Counted from the first letter of the stretch, positions 39,490 through 47,706 are shown. The stretch is DNA of 64,000 nucleotides from Paraneptunicella aestuarii (GCF_019900845.1 NZ_CP074570.1:1178001-1242000), one strand, 5' to 3'. Notes: generated from the sequence alone by a model not told the origin. Program-made: numbers and translations.

Positions 39490-40544
39490 CTTATATCGTA
39501 GTTGATGTTGGCGGTACCAATTTGCGAGTTGGTGTCTATGATTCCGAACGTCCGGCTGATTCGGCCTTAACCCAGGTTAAGCGTGTCAAAGTTCAAAGCC
39601 TGGAGGTAACTAACGACACAGGTGAAAATCTGTATCGACAGTTTCTGGATCAGTTACAGGAATGTCTCGAGCCTTATTTGCGCCAGTATCCTGATACTCC
39701 TGTCGGGATCTCGTTTCCGGGGCCTGTGACACCCGAAGGTATTGTTACCGCAGCGCCCACTTTATGGGGCGATGAACTTCACAATATTCCTTTATTGCAG
39801 GATTGCCGCAAGTTACTTGAACGGGATGTGGTGGTACTCAACGATATTACCGCGGCGGTTTGGCGTTATGCCGACATCATGAGTGAAGATTTCTGCCTGT
39901 ATACCATTTCATCTGGCGTTGGAAATAAAGTCTTCCGACAAGGCGAAGTGCTGTTGAACGAACGAGGTATGGGCGGCGAATTAGGGCATTGCCAAGTGGC
40001 TTTTGATGAATATGCGCTACCTTGCGATTGCGGTGGCAGCGGGCACTTGGGGGCTGTGGCTTCGGGTCGCGGCATGGTGCAATTAACCCGCTTTATGGCT
40101 TCGTTAGATCCCAAAGGCTTCAAGAAGTGCCGTTTACATGAACTTTGCCTGGGCAAACCCGAATATATCAACACTCACAAATTGGTTGCTGCGCTGTTGC
40201 AGGGCGATGAGTTCTGTACCGAAGTGATGAAGAAAAGCCAGCGTTATCTGGTGACCACCATGAGTAATCTTTACCACGCCATTGGTATTAAACGTTTTGT
40301 GTTCATTGGTGGTTTTAGTGTGGCTTTGGGGGATGTGTATTTGCGTAGCTTGCAATCCATCGTAGCTGAATTTCAGTGGTTTGGGCTGGATAAAGAAGAA
40401 CTGCCCAAGCTTTGCCGCATGGGCTATAAGGATGATGACCATAGCCTGATTGGTATGGGACGTTATTTGCAGCAGTATCATAAATCCGAACGTGAATTTA
40501 TCGATCGTATTGCCTTGGGTGAAGAGGAAAGGGTGCATGAGTAA
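39486..40544 (+). CDS. ROK-family kinase (valiolone/validone 7-kinase role proposed)
   Basis: A 352-residue ROK-type sugar kinase. It has the phosphate-binding VDVGGTNLRVGVY at residues 6-18, the catalytic Asp in LNDITAAVW, SSGVGNKV, and the zinc region ELGHCQ...PCDCGGSGH near 163-187. The usual second CxC cysteine is replaced, since the pattern ends GGSGH rather than GxxGC. AcbM and ValC, which phosphorylate C7-cyclitols at O-7, are ROK/glucokinase relatives, so the same step is proposed; a plain glucokinase cannot be excluded. Overlaps neighbours by four and eight bases. Confidence 0.85.
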   Translation: MTYIVVDVGGTNLRVGVYDSERPADSALTQVKRVKVQSLEVTNDTGENLYRQFLDQLQECLEPYLRQYPDTPVGISFPGPVTPEGIVTAAPTLWGDELHNIPLLQDCRKLLERDVVVLNDITAAVWRYADIMSEDFCLYTISSGVGNKVFRQGEVLLNERGMGGELGHCQVAFDEYALPCDCGGSGHLGAVASGRGMVQLTRFMASLDPKGFKKCRLHELCLGKPEYINTHKLVAALLQGDEFCTEVMKKSQRYLVTTMSNLYHAIGIKRFVFIGGFSVALGDVYLRSLQSIVAEFQWFGLDKEELPKLCRMGYKDDDHSLIGMGRYLQQYHKSEREFIDRIALGEEERVHE

Positions 40545-41922
40545 CCCTTCTCAAAACGGCTCAAACGCGCTTCAAAAAAGCAGAACCGGGCTGTTTATCC
40601 TCGGAGGCAGTACCTATTACACGCTGTTGCTGATTGATTCACTTCGCAGCAATGGCGTGTTAGAGGGATTGCGTCGTATTACCCTGTTTGGTCGTAATCA
40701 TCAGCGCTTAAGCCTACTCGCTGAAATGTGCCAGCAGTTGGTGGATGAGTATGTGCGTGATGTCCGTGTAGACATATCCACCGATATTCACGATTGCTTG
40801 CACGAGGATTATGGTTTGTTGTTCAACCAGATCCGCTTTGGTGGCATGAGCAGTCGTGATCAGGATGAGAAGATTGCCTTGCAACACGGCTTGGCTGCCG
40901 ATGAGACCATTGGCATTGTCGGCGTGAGCAATGCCATTCGAGCAATTCATGGCATGACGCCTTATCTGGATGTTATCAAGAACAAGGCTCAGCCTTATAC
41001 CCTTGTGAATTTCACGAATCCTTGTTCCATTTTGACTCAGTACATGGTCAGTCACTATCAACTGCCAGTGGTGGGGATTTGTGACTACCCACAAATGATG
41101 AAAAGCAAAATCGCCACCGCGCTTCAATGTAAGCCTGATGCGCTTGATATGGCGTATTTTGGTTTGAATCATTTTGGTGTGGTGCATTCCGTTAAGGTGG
41201 ACGGCAAGGAGTATTTGCCTGAGCTATTGCAGAGCGAGTTTGACCAAGCGTTACCTTTCAAACCGCAATGTAATGAATACTTCAACACCTTGTTGAATGT
41301 GTCTTGGCGTTATGTGTTTGAACAGCAACAAGTGGTGCAGGAGCAACAATCCAAAATTAATCGCGCTGCGCAATTACTGGAATTTGAATCCACTATGGAT
41401 GCTTTGTTGCGTGATGGTATTCGCGATCCTAACGCTTATTTCGAGGTATTAGGACAGCGTAATTGTGACTGGTTCAATCTGGTGGTCTCGCCCTTGTTTT
41501 CTAATTTGCTGGGCTTGGAACAACATACAGTAATAGCCAATGCGCCTGCGGTAACGGGCGACAATGCTCTTCGCAATCCACTGGGATTAAATGCCGCTAG
41601 CTGCATTATGGAAGGCGTGTGTTCGCCTGGTGGTTTGCAGCTTGAAGCCCAAGCTTTGCCTGAAGCGCTGTTGCAGAGCCAGGAATATGCCTTGATCCGA
41701 CAAATGAAACAGTCGGAATTACAGTTGTTGCAAGCCATTGTGTCGGGTGACGCAAATGGTATCGTCGCTGCGTGCCTGGTTAATCCGATGATCCGTGAAT
41801 TAGGTAAGGTGCAAGCCTATTTTCAAGAGGTTTGTCTGCAAGACAAGCTGATCCAACGGGTGTTTCAAAATACCCAGTCTTTGTCTCCAACTCAGTTGTT
41901 TTTACCGGGAGATACGGTATGA
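40537..41922 (+). CDS. GH4-family NAD-dependent enzyme
   Basis: A 461-residue protein of glycoside hydrolase family 4. These enzymes use NAD+ and a divalent metal to oxidise C3 of a sugar, eliminate, then reduce. Visible are the NAD-binding FILGGSTYYT (residues 20-29), NQIRFGGMSSRDQDEKIALQHG, NFTNPCSI, the metal Cys in GICDYP near residue 185 and the metal His in GLNHFG near 212. No PTS or other 6-phosphoglycoside import gene is near, unlike typical GH4 loci. In this cluster it may perform redox, epimerisation or dehydration of a cyclitol, or trim a glycosylated product. ATG at 40537 follows GAGG; an 87-base longer frame lacks support. Confidence 0.85.
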   Translation: MSNPSQNGSNALQKSRTGLFILGGSTYYTLLLIDSLRSNGVLEGLRRITLFGRNHQRLSLLAEMCQQLVDEYVRDVRVDISTDIHDCLHEDYGLLFNQIRFGGMSSRDQDEKIALQHGLAADETIGIVGVSNAIRAIHGMTPYLDVIKNKAQPYTLVNFTNPCSILTQYMVSHYQLPVVGICDYPQMMKSKIATALQCKPDALDMAYFGLNHFGVVHSVKVDGKEYLPELLQSEFDQALPFKPQCNEYFNTLLNVSWRYVFEQQQVVQEQQSKINRAAQLLEFESTMDALLRDGIRDPNAYFEVLGQRNCDWFNLVVSPLFSNLLGLEQHTVIANAPAVTGDNALRNPLGLNAASCIMEGVCSPGGLQLEAQALPEALLQSQEYALIRQMKQSELQLLQAIVSGDANGIVAACLVNPMIRELGKVQAYFQEVCLQDKLIQRVFQNTQSLSPTQLFLPGDTV

Positions 41923-42620
41923 GTGTGACCTTTATTTTTGATAAGAATCAGTTGTTAAACAACGGATTACTGCATATTCCCAGCTTTTTCAAAGGTGAGC
42001 ATTTATATGCAATTCAAGATGAATTGCTACAAATGCTGGACGATAAAAGCAAGATGATCCCAAGAGAAGGCTCTGAGCATTTTTTCCAGAAATATCAGTC
42101 CACAAGCTACTGTTTTGTGAATCAACACGTTCATTATCCAACGCTAAAGGCGTTAGAAAGTAATGTACTGATTGAGTCGATTTTGAACAGCATTTTCCCG
42201 GAAGGTTATCAGTTGCAGCAGTCATTGGTGCAGCACAATAAAGCCGGTGAAGGTCAGGCGATTCCGTGGCATCAGGATGTACATTTTGAAAAAGTAGCTC
42301 CCAGTAAGATGTTTAATTTCCTGCTTTATCCCTTTGATACCACCATGGAAAGCGGCGCATTGCATTTTGTACTGGGCAGTCATAAGCAAGGCCGTTTGCC
42401 GACAGGCAACCCTCATGATCCGTTATCCGGCGAACAGGCCATTGCGCCAAAAGCCGGGGATTTGATCATTGGTGATTGCCGCCTGTTCCACAAAGTAAAC
42501 CACAACTATTCCAATCAAGATCGAGTGTCGGTCAACATGCGTTTTCATTCTTCCGAAGTGAAACCTGAAGACACCCAAATTGGTGTATATCGTAATGGTC
42601 AGGTGAACTACGCTGGCTAG
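41919..42620 (+). CDS. Phytanoyl-CoA dioxygenase-like Fe(II)/2-oxoglutarate enzyme
   Basis: A 233-residue oxygenase of the PhyH group. The iron triad is visible as WHQDVHF (His and Asp near residues 118-120) and LFHKVNHN (His near 191). An Arg that would bind 2-oxoglutarate follows in DRVSVNMRF. Such enzymes hydroxylate or otherwise oxidise small molecules. In validamycin synthesis VldW, also Fe/2-oxoglutarate dependent, hydroxylates the mature compound, so a late tailoring step is a fair guess. The ATG overlaps the GH4 stop in ATGA. Confidence 0.85.
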   Translation: MSVTFIFDKNQLLNNGLLHIPSFFKGEHLYAIQDELLQMLDDKSKMIPREGSEHFFQKYQSTSYCFVNQHVHYPTLKALESNVLIESILNSIFPEGYQLQQSLVQHNKAGEGQAIPWHQDVHFEKVAPSKMFNFLLYPFDTTMESGALHFVLGSHKQGRLPTGNPHDPLSGEQAIAPKAGDLIIGDCRLFHKVNHNYSNQDRVSVNMRFHSSEVKPEDTQIGVYRNGQVNYAG

Positions 42621-42661
42621 CTCCGTGGTTGAACAGAGAGATAATTGGAAAGAGAAAGACT

Positions 42662-43858
42662 ATGTCACATATTGAAATTGTTGCTGGTGGAACCCGGGCT
42701 CGAAAAGACACACTGCACGTTAGTGCCTTGGCTGATTTTGGTTACAACATTATTAACGACGAAGGTATTTTCGAGTTAAGTAATCCCCTTTTGGCTGAGC
42801 TACTTGGCGACAAGCGCACCCTGTTTGTGATCAGCCCAACCGTGTATGAAATCTATGGGCAAGCTATTAGTCAGTACATGGAAAAACACCTGCCAGCGCA
42901 GCAATATTTGTTGACTGTAACGCCTTCCACCGAAGTGAACAAAACCATGGATAGTGTGTTGGGAATTTGTGCTCAGGCTAAAGCGTTTAATCTGGACAGA
43001 GATGGCTGCTTTGTTGCCATTGGTGGCGGCATCATTATGGATATGGTGGGGTTTGCGGCGTCTATGTATCGTCGTGGCACCAAGTTCATCAAGATCGCCA
43101 CCACTCTGGTGGGGCAGGTTGATGTGTCGGTTGGAGTGAAAACCGGCGTTAACTTCATGCAATCCAAGAATATGCTGGGAACCTATTACCCTGCCTATGC
43201 CACTATCAATGATCGCCTGTTTCTACACACACTTCCTGCGCGTGAACTGCGTTGTGGATTAGCCGAAGTCATCAAAATGGGCTTGGTGTGTGATGCCAAT
43301 ATCTTTGAGCAAATTGAAGACTATTACCTTAAGCATCCCAAAGGCAGTATCAAGCACATGGATTACAGCATCTTCGTGGCGGCCATGTTGCGCATGATCG
43401 AAGAGTTACAACCGAATTTGCTGGAGCTGGAGTTGGAACGCCTGGTGGATTTTGGTCATACCTTCAGTATGCGCTTTGAAACTCATACTGATCATCGCTT
43501 ATTACATGGTGAGGCCGTGGCTATTGATATGGCGCTGTCGTGTGCCTTGTCTTACCTGAAAGGCCACATGAGCAAAGAGGATAGCGAGCGCGCCATTCGA
43601 CTCATACAGCATTCCGACTTACCCATTTATGATGCCGAGTGTTGCCACGTTGACAGTATGCAAGCCTCGGTAGAAGAAGTCAGATTGCATCGCAATGCCG
43701 TTAATCTGGTTCTGCCAACGGATATTGGTGAAGGCATTTTCATTAAGGAACCGGAGGAGTTACCTGTTGAATTGCTACAACAGGCTATCGACATTGTGAA
43801 GTTGATTGATGCAGAAGGAAAAACTGAGGCAAGGCAAGCTGAGTTGGATATGGCTTAA
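42662..43858 (+). CDS. Sugar phosphate cyclase, 2-epi-5-epi-valiolone synthase type
   Basis: A 398-residue NAD-dependent cyclase of the dehydroquinate synthase superfamily. The segments IGGGIIMDMVGFAASMYRRG, TLVGQVDVSVGVKTGVN and KNMLGTYYP match AcbC/ValA-type enzymes, which cyclise sedoheptulose 7-phosphate. So do ELQPNL, FGHTFS near residue 265 and LLHGEAVAIDMA. Dehydroquinate and deoxy-scyllo-inosose synthases instead show GHTxGHAxE, so AroB and BtrC roles are unlikely. The residue after GHTFS is Met, where I recall Pro in actinobacterial EEVS, so EVS or DDGS activity remains possible. ATG at 42662 is chosen over a TTG 33 bases upstream. Last gene of the cluster; defines its likely chemistry. 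Confidence 0.88.
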   Translation: MSHIEIVAGGTRARKDTLHVSALADFGYNIINDEGIFELSNPLLAELLGDKRTLFVISPTVYEIYGQAISQYMEKHLPAQQYLLTVTPSTEVNKTMDSVLGICAQAKAFNLDRDGCFVAIGGGIIMDMVGFAASMYRRGTKFIKIATTLVGQVDVSVGVKTGVNFMQSKNMLGTYYPAYATINDRLFLHTLPARELRCGLAEVIKMGLVCDANIFEQIEDYYLKHPKGSIKHMDYSIFVAAMLRMIEELQPNLLELELERLVDFGHTFSMRFETHTDHRLLHGEAVAIDMALSCALSYLKGHMSKEDSERAIRLIQHSDLPIYDAECCHVDSMQASVEEVRLHRNAVNLVLPTDIGEGIFIKEPEELPVELLQQAIDIVKLIDAEGKTEARQAELDMA

Positions 43859-43967
43859 TGGTGTCGAACTGACCCGGAAATAAACCAAGATTCCGATGTG
43901 TGAAACATGTTGAAATTGCCATTCAGCACATTAATTTTTAGTAATTGTTAAAATTTTTTTAAAAAGA

Positions 43968-43981
43968 TGACCAAATGGTCA
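43968..43981. promoter_or_regulatory. Inverted repeat before the 44063 gene
   Basis: TGACCA and TGGTCA separated by AA form a 6-base inverted repeat 81 bases before the next gene. A TATAAT box follows at 44028. It may be an operator for the small unknown gene; no second copy was seen in the window. Confidence 0.4.
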
Positions 43982-44062
43982 ATTCTAAGGGTTTATTTTT
44001 TACCGGAAAGTGCATATTATTTGCACTTATAATTGATTACTTTTTATTAATCAGGAGTAAAG

Positions 44063-44380
44063 ATGCGATCATTAACCACCGATTCTTTGAGTAGTGCAAT
44101 TTACGAATTGATTCAACAAGGTATGAAGATCACTGTCCCCAAGGTCAAAGATAAATTCCGGTCTTGGGCATTAAACGACAGTGCCAGCCACAGTATTCTT
44201 AAATTGGTTTCTTCTATTCCGGTGGAGAACAAGCAAAGTGAAGAGGCCATTGAAGCGCACATTAAGTCTTCTGAAGAGTGGAAGCAGTTGTTGGCTGATA
44301 TTGCGAAAGAAGCGACTAATCGTTCTGCTTCCGCCACATTGAGCATTAGCGTGACAACGGCGGCTGTCACTAAAAGATAG
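44063..44380 (+). CDS. Small hypothetical protein (105 residues)
   Basis: I do not recognise this family. The start is well supported by AGGAG eight bases before the ATG and a TATAAT at 44028. The product is soluble and mostly helical. Residues 7-50 (SSAIYELIQQGMKITVPKVKDKF) could form a helix-turn-helix-like unit, and the C terminus is rich in Ser, Thr and Ala. It lies between the cyclitol cluster and the amylase gene and ends at a shared terminator. A regulatory role is possible but unproven. Confidence 0.65.
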   Translation: MRSLTTDSLSSAIYELIQQGMKITVPKVKDKFRSWALNDSASHSILKLVSSIPVENKQSEEAIEAHIKSSEEWKQLLADIAKEATNRSASATLSISVTTAAVTKR

Positions 44381-44439
44381 CCTTAAGCGCTAGTTGATAT
44401 TTTCCTGATTAATACCAATCAATATTGGTTAATATAACA

Positions 44440-44457
44440 GAGCCCCTTTCGGGGCTC
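44440..44457. terminator. Bidirectional terminator between the small gene and the amylase gene
   Basis: GAGCCCC, TTTC, GGGGCTC form a perfect GC-rich stem between convergent genes, with T-rich DNA beyond it on the plus strand. It should end transcription from both sides. Confidence 0.85.
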
Positions 44458-44506
44458 GTTATCTATTCTTTTTTCTACTTCAGCTTTTATAGATCGCTGT
44501 TATCGA

Positions 44507-46222
44507 TCAATAGAGCCCCAAAGCGTCTTGTTGCTTTTGTAAGGCTTTTATCAAATCTTTATTGTTGGCCTGATTATTCATTACCCAGACGCTAACGCCA
44601 TGAGCGGGAACCGTGACTTTGATTTCAGGCGTATTTTGATCCACGATCAAGTGCTTCTTCGAAAACGCATCTAGCCACAAGCCATGACTTAATTTGTCTT
44701 TAATCACGAACTCTGCGTCTTTGTCGCCTTTGTTCAGCATGACCAACGCAGTCTGGTTTTGATAACCGTTTTGATAAACGCGATAGAAGCTGGCCTTGTC
44801 GCCTGTGAAGTCCAAATTGATTTGCAAGCCACGTTGTAGCGCAATGTTGTTTTTACGTACATGAGCAATACGGGTAAGGTTGTTTTGAACGGGGTGCTTT
44901 TTCGCTTGTTCAATACGTTCCTGACCAAAGTAATTACGGTTGCCTTCGTGCTCGTTTTTGCCTGTCATAAAGTTCATTTCTGAACCGTAGTAAATTACCG
45001 GAATGCCGCGTGCGGTGAACAACCAGTTGTTGGCATCAATAAAGCCTTCGTCGGTGGCGTTCATGCGCGTCATATCGTGGTTGTCGTAGAAGGTCATCAA
45101 TTCATAAGGGTTTTGATAGACCTTATCGTCAAGGTGTAGATAGCTCAGAATCTCTGAATAATCGGTGCCTGGATTTTCAAATACCTTGGTAATGGCTTCT
45201 TTGCCGGGGAAGTCTAAAACACTAACGCCGCCATTTTCCGGGCGAGTATGTTCTGCAATAAATTCTGCATCGTAGGAAAAGCTTTCGCCGAAGATGAACA
45301 TGTCAGGGTAATGCTTGCGTAAACGCCCTAACAGGTCTTTCCAGAAAAAGTGTGGAATTTCCTTGATGGTGTCTACACGAATGGCGTGTACGCCTTGCGC
45401 CAACCATTTCAAATAGGCTTTTTCAAAGTAGTCTACCACTGCCGGGTTGTTTTCATTTAAATCTGACAATTGCGCCAAACCGGTATGCTTGTTGTAAAAA
45501 CGATGCAGTGGATTATTGTGATCCAGTTTTTCCGGATGGATATTTTGATGATCCGCAACAAGGTTGCCTTCACCATCATAAAGTTCACCAAACTTGGGTT
45601 GATCAACAGGCATGGAGTAAGACGGCGAACCGTGGTTGCCGACGATATCCAGTACAAAATTCAGATCATAATCTTCTTTTAAATGACGTGTGAAATCGGC
45701 AAAAGACAAGTCTTTGGAAGGGTAGTGTTCATCGACTTCAAAGAAGTTCACGCCCCAATAGCCGTGATAACCGGTTTTGCCGCCATCTTTGTAATATGCG
45801 CCGTAGGTGACTTCTTCACCGCCGCTGAAAGCTTCATCAGGGTTGTCAAAAGGTGGAGTGATCCATACCGAAGTAAAGCCCATATCTTTAATATACTGAG
45901 CATTGTTGAGCACGCCTTTAAAATCGCCCCCCATATAACCTACATTAGCTTCCTCACCGTTGGGGCCAATCAGCGGGCGGTTAAAGGTGTGATACTTCTC
46001 GCCGCCTTGGTCTTCGTGGTTATTGGATGGGTCGCCGTCGACAAAGCGGTCGGTCAACAAGAAGTAAACTTGCTCTGCGGCATAAGGATTGAGCGTGCCG
46101 TAGAATTCATTACTAAAGCTGTTGTTGTGTTTGCTGCTTGATGAGTCGGTGCTGGCACAGCCTGTTAATAGCGCTGTGGTCATACTGATAGAAGCGAGGA
46201 GCATGTTTCGGGTAAATGTCAT
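44507..46222 (-). CDS. GH13 alpha-amylase family lipoprotein
   Basis: A 571-residue alpha-glucan hydrolase exported as a lipoprotein (lipobox LLTGC, acylated Cys near residue 22). The TIM barrel shows the GH13 regions. DIVGNHG is region I, HAIRVDTIKE holds the nucleophile Asp (about 284), FGESFSYD the acid Glu (about 312), and YDNHDMTR the third acid (about 381). The C-terminal 90 residues form the usual beta domain. The N-terminal YFLLTDRFVDGDPSNN is typical of periplasmic or outer-surface cyclomaltodextrinase/amylase-like enzymes. Beside a pseudo-sugar cluster it may be a target, a processing enzyme (as AcbE/AcbZ are) or simply the maltodextrin enzyme co-regulated with it. Divergent from the nucleotidyltransferase gene with operator site B in between. 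Confidence 0.93.
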   Translation of the reverse strand: MTFTRNMLLASISMTTALLTGCASTDSSSSKHNNSFSNEFYGTLNPYAAEQVYFLLTDRFVDGDPSNNHEDQGGEKYHTFNRPLIGPNGEEANVGYMGGDFKGVLNNAQYIKDMGFTSVWITPPFDNPDEAFSGGEEVTYGAYYKDGGKTGYHGYWGVNFFEVDEHYPSKDLSFADFTRHLKEDYDLNFVLDIVGNHGSPSYSMPVDQPKFGELYDGEGNLVADHQNIHPEKLDHNNPLHRFYNKHTGLAQLSDLNENNPAVVDYFEKAYLKWLAQGVHAIRVDTIKEIPHFFWKDLLGRLRKHYPDMFIFGESFSYDAEFIAEHTRPENGGVSVLDFPGKEAITKVFENPGTDYSEILSYLHLDDKVYQNPYELMTFYDNHDMTRMNATDEGFIDANNWLFTARGIPVIYYGSEMNFMTGKNEHEGNRNYFGQERIEQAKKHPVQNNLTRIAHVRKNNIALQRGLQINLDFTGDKASFYRVYQNGYQNQTALVMLNKGDKDAEFVIKDKLSHGLWLDAFSKKHLIVDQNTPEIKVTVPAHGVSVWVMNNQANNKDLIKALQKQQDALGLY

Positions 46223-46393
46223 AAATGAGTGCCCTTATTTGAATGATTCCGATGTTTGCGGGTATTAGGTGAATGCTCTTATTTTTATATTGGTGTTTTA
46301 TCTATATTGAGCCTTTGGGTCGAATTTCCGAATTGTAGCTGCATGGAAATTTTTTCACATGCTATGCGTGCTCGACCTTTCTATTCAATAGAC

Positions 46394-46407
46394 TGCATAC
46401 GTATTCA
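46394..46407. promoter_or_regulatory. Shared operator candidate, site B (amylase/nucleotidyltransferase)
   Basis: TGCATACGTATTCA is the exact reverse complement of site A at 27959. It lies 90 bases before the nucleotidyltransferase start and 171 bases before the amylase start, inside their 275-base divergent gap. Confidence 0.6.
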
Positions 46408-46497
46408 CATTCACTTTTTTGTTAAGTTTGGTAAACAATTCTATCGACAGAGAAATAATGTTTCCTACTTCAACTTCCCGATATTGTCTGATTGATT

Positions 46498-47253
46498 ATG
46501 CAAAAAGTCGAGTTACTACAACAACGTTTACACGCCATTGCGGACTCTGTGCGTCAGCATCCAGATGGGTTAGCGCTTATAGGTTTAGGCTCCGTTGGTA
46601 AAGAGCTGGCACGAATGGATGAATATTCCGATCTGGATTTCTACGCCATCGTTAAAGAAGGAGCCAAGCCCGCCTTTGTGGATAATATCCATTGGCTGGA
46701 ATCCATTGCGCCGGTGGCGTTTAAGTTTCGTAATACCGATGACGGTTACAAACTGCTTTATGAAGACGGTGTATTCTGCGAGTTTGGCGTTTATACCTTA
46801 AGCGAACTGAACAGCATTGGTTACAACGAAGGTCGAGTGATCTGGGCGGATGACTCCGTTCCTGTGGATATTGCCATTCCTAAAAATCCCCCCCATGCAA
46901 CAGAAGAAAGCGTTGAGTTTTTACTGGGGGAATTACTGACGAACCTCTACGTAGGGCTTTGCCGTTATCAACGTGGTGAGAAGTGTTCAGCCATGCGCTT
47001 TGTGCAGGTGTATGCTATTGACCGATTGATCGCGCTTTTACCTTATATGCAAGAATCTCAGCCTGCTTTTGTCGATGGCTATTCGCCCGACCGTCGTATA
47101 GAACAACGTTTCCCACCATCACAAATCGATTTATCGCCTTTTATGCAAGGCTATGACAAATCCCCTGAATCGGCTAAAGCCTTGCTGGATTTTGTATCTC
47201 AGCATTTTGAAGTGAATGCGGCATTGAAGGGAGAGATATTGAGGTTGGTGTAG
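46498..47253 (+). CDS. Nucleotidyltransferase-fold protein, catalytic motif intact
   Basis: A 251-residue protein of the DNA polymerase beta-like nucleotidyltransferase superfamily. The active-site pattern is visible: GLGSVGKE (residues 29-36) and DLDFY with the Asp pair at 45 and 47. A helical C-terminal part contains LGELLTNLYVGLCRYQRGEK. Members of similar size adenylylate aminoglycosides or lincosamides or small unknown substrates. A paralogue at 61334 keeps the scaffold but lacks the catalytic residues. Both share the same operator candidate upstream. Modification of a sugar-like molecule is plausible; the substrate is unknown. The ATG at 46498 is preferred to a TTG six bases upstream. 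Confidence 0.8.
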   Translation: MQKVELLQQRLHAIADSVRQHPDGLALIGLGSVGKELARMDEYSDLDFYAIVKEGAKPAFVDNIHWLESIAPVAFKFRNTDDGYKLLYEDGVFCEFGVYTLSELNSIGYNEGRVIWADDSVPVDIAIPKNPPHATEESVEFLLGELLTNLYVGLCRYQRGEKCSAMRFVQVYAIDRLIALLPYMQESQPAFVDGYSPDRRIEQRFPPSQIDLSPFMQGYDKSPESAKALLDFVSQHFEVNAALKGEILRLV

Positions 47254-47706
47254 GAAAATCACTGAAATAAAAGATTTTGTTTTGGTTGATAAACTAACCT
47301 TAAGTTTTTGTGTGACATATATATCCTTATATGTGTGTTTAATAAATTTAGAATGTCTTATTTGTATAGGTTTGATAGATAAGTAAGTTAGTTAAAATTG
47401 CCTAACTGTGGAACCTGAATATTTATTCGATAGTTAAATATGGTACTCGTTATCGGGGGGCACTTCAGGTTATCGAATGGTAATGGCTGTTTTTAACTGA
47501 GTTGAATCAAACTTGGACAATGGTTATCTTGTGAAAAATGTGTCTGTCTAAATTTCGTTCATTTGTTAATGATTTTTTACTCTAATCTTTATGGTTTTAT
47601 AATTGACCTAATTTTTATTTTGGCTAATATTGATGATGGTCGTTGTCAGGTTAATCTTCTTAATTGATGGTTTGTTAGTTTTTTGCACAATAAGGATAAA
47701 ATAATA
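47254..47706. other. AT-rich intergenic region, no gene seen
   Basis: This 453-base stretch is visibly richer in A and T than its flanks. It holds no frame with a ribosome binding site and no strong hairpin. It contains several T runs near 47570-47690 that could belong to the promoter of the small membrane gene that follows. Confidence 0.5.

Noticed and set aside
34758..40544. Ordinary glycogen or trehalose operon
   Set aside because: GlgC-, GlgA- and maltokinase-like genes are present, but branching enzyme, phosphorylase, trehalose synthase and maltosyltransferase genes are missing and the cyclase is in the same transcript.
42662..43858. Housekeeping 3-dehydroquinate synthase (aroB) or 2-deoxy-scyllo-inosose synthase
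   Set aside because: The motif GHTFS replaces GHTxGHAxE, the TLVGQVDVSVGVKTGVN segment fits AcbC-type cyclases, and neighbours are not shikimate or 2-deoxystreptamine genes.
28048..43858. Mycosporine-like amino acid (sunscreen) cluster
   Set aside because: A sedoheptulose-phosphate cyclase is present, but no O-methyltransferase, ATP-grasp ligase or NRPS-like gene accompanies it.
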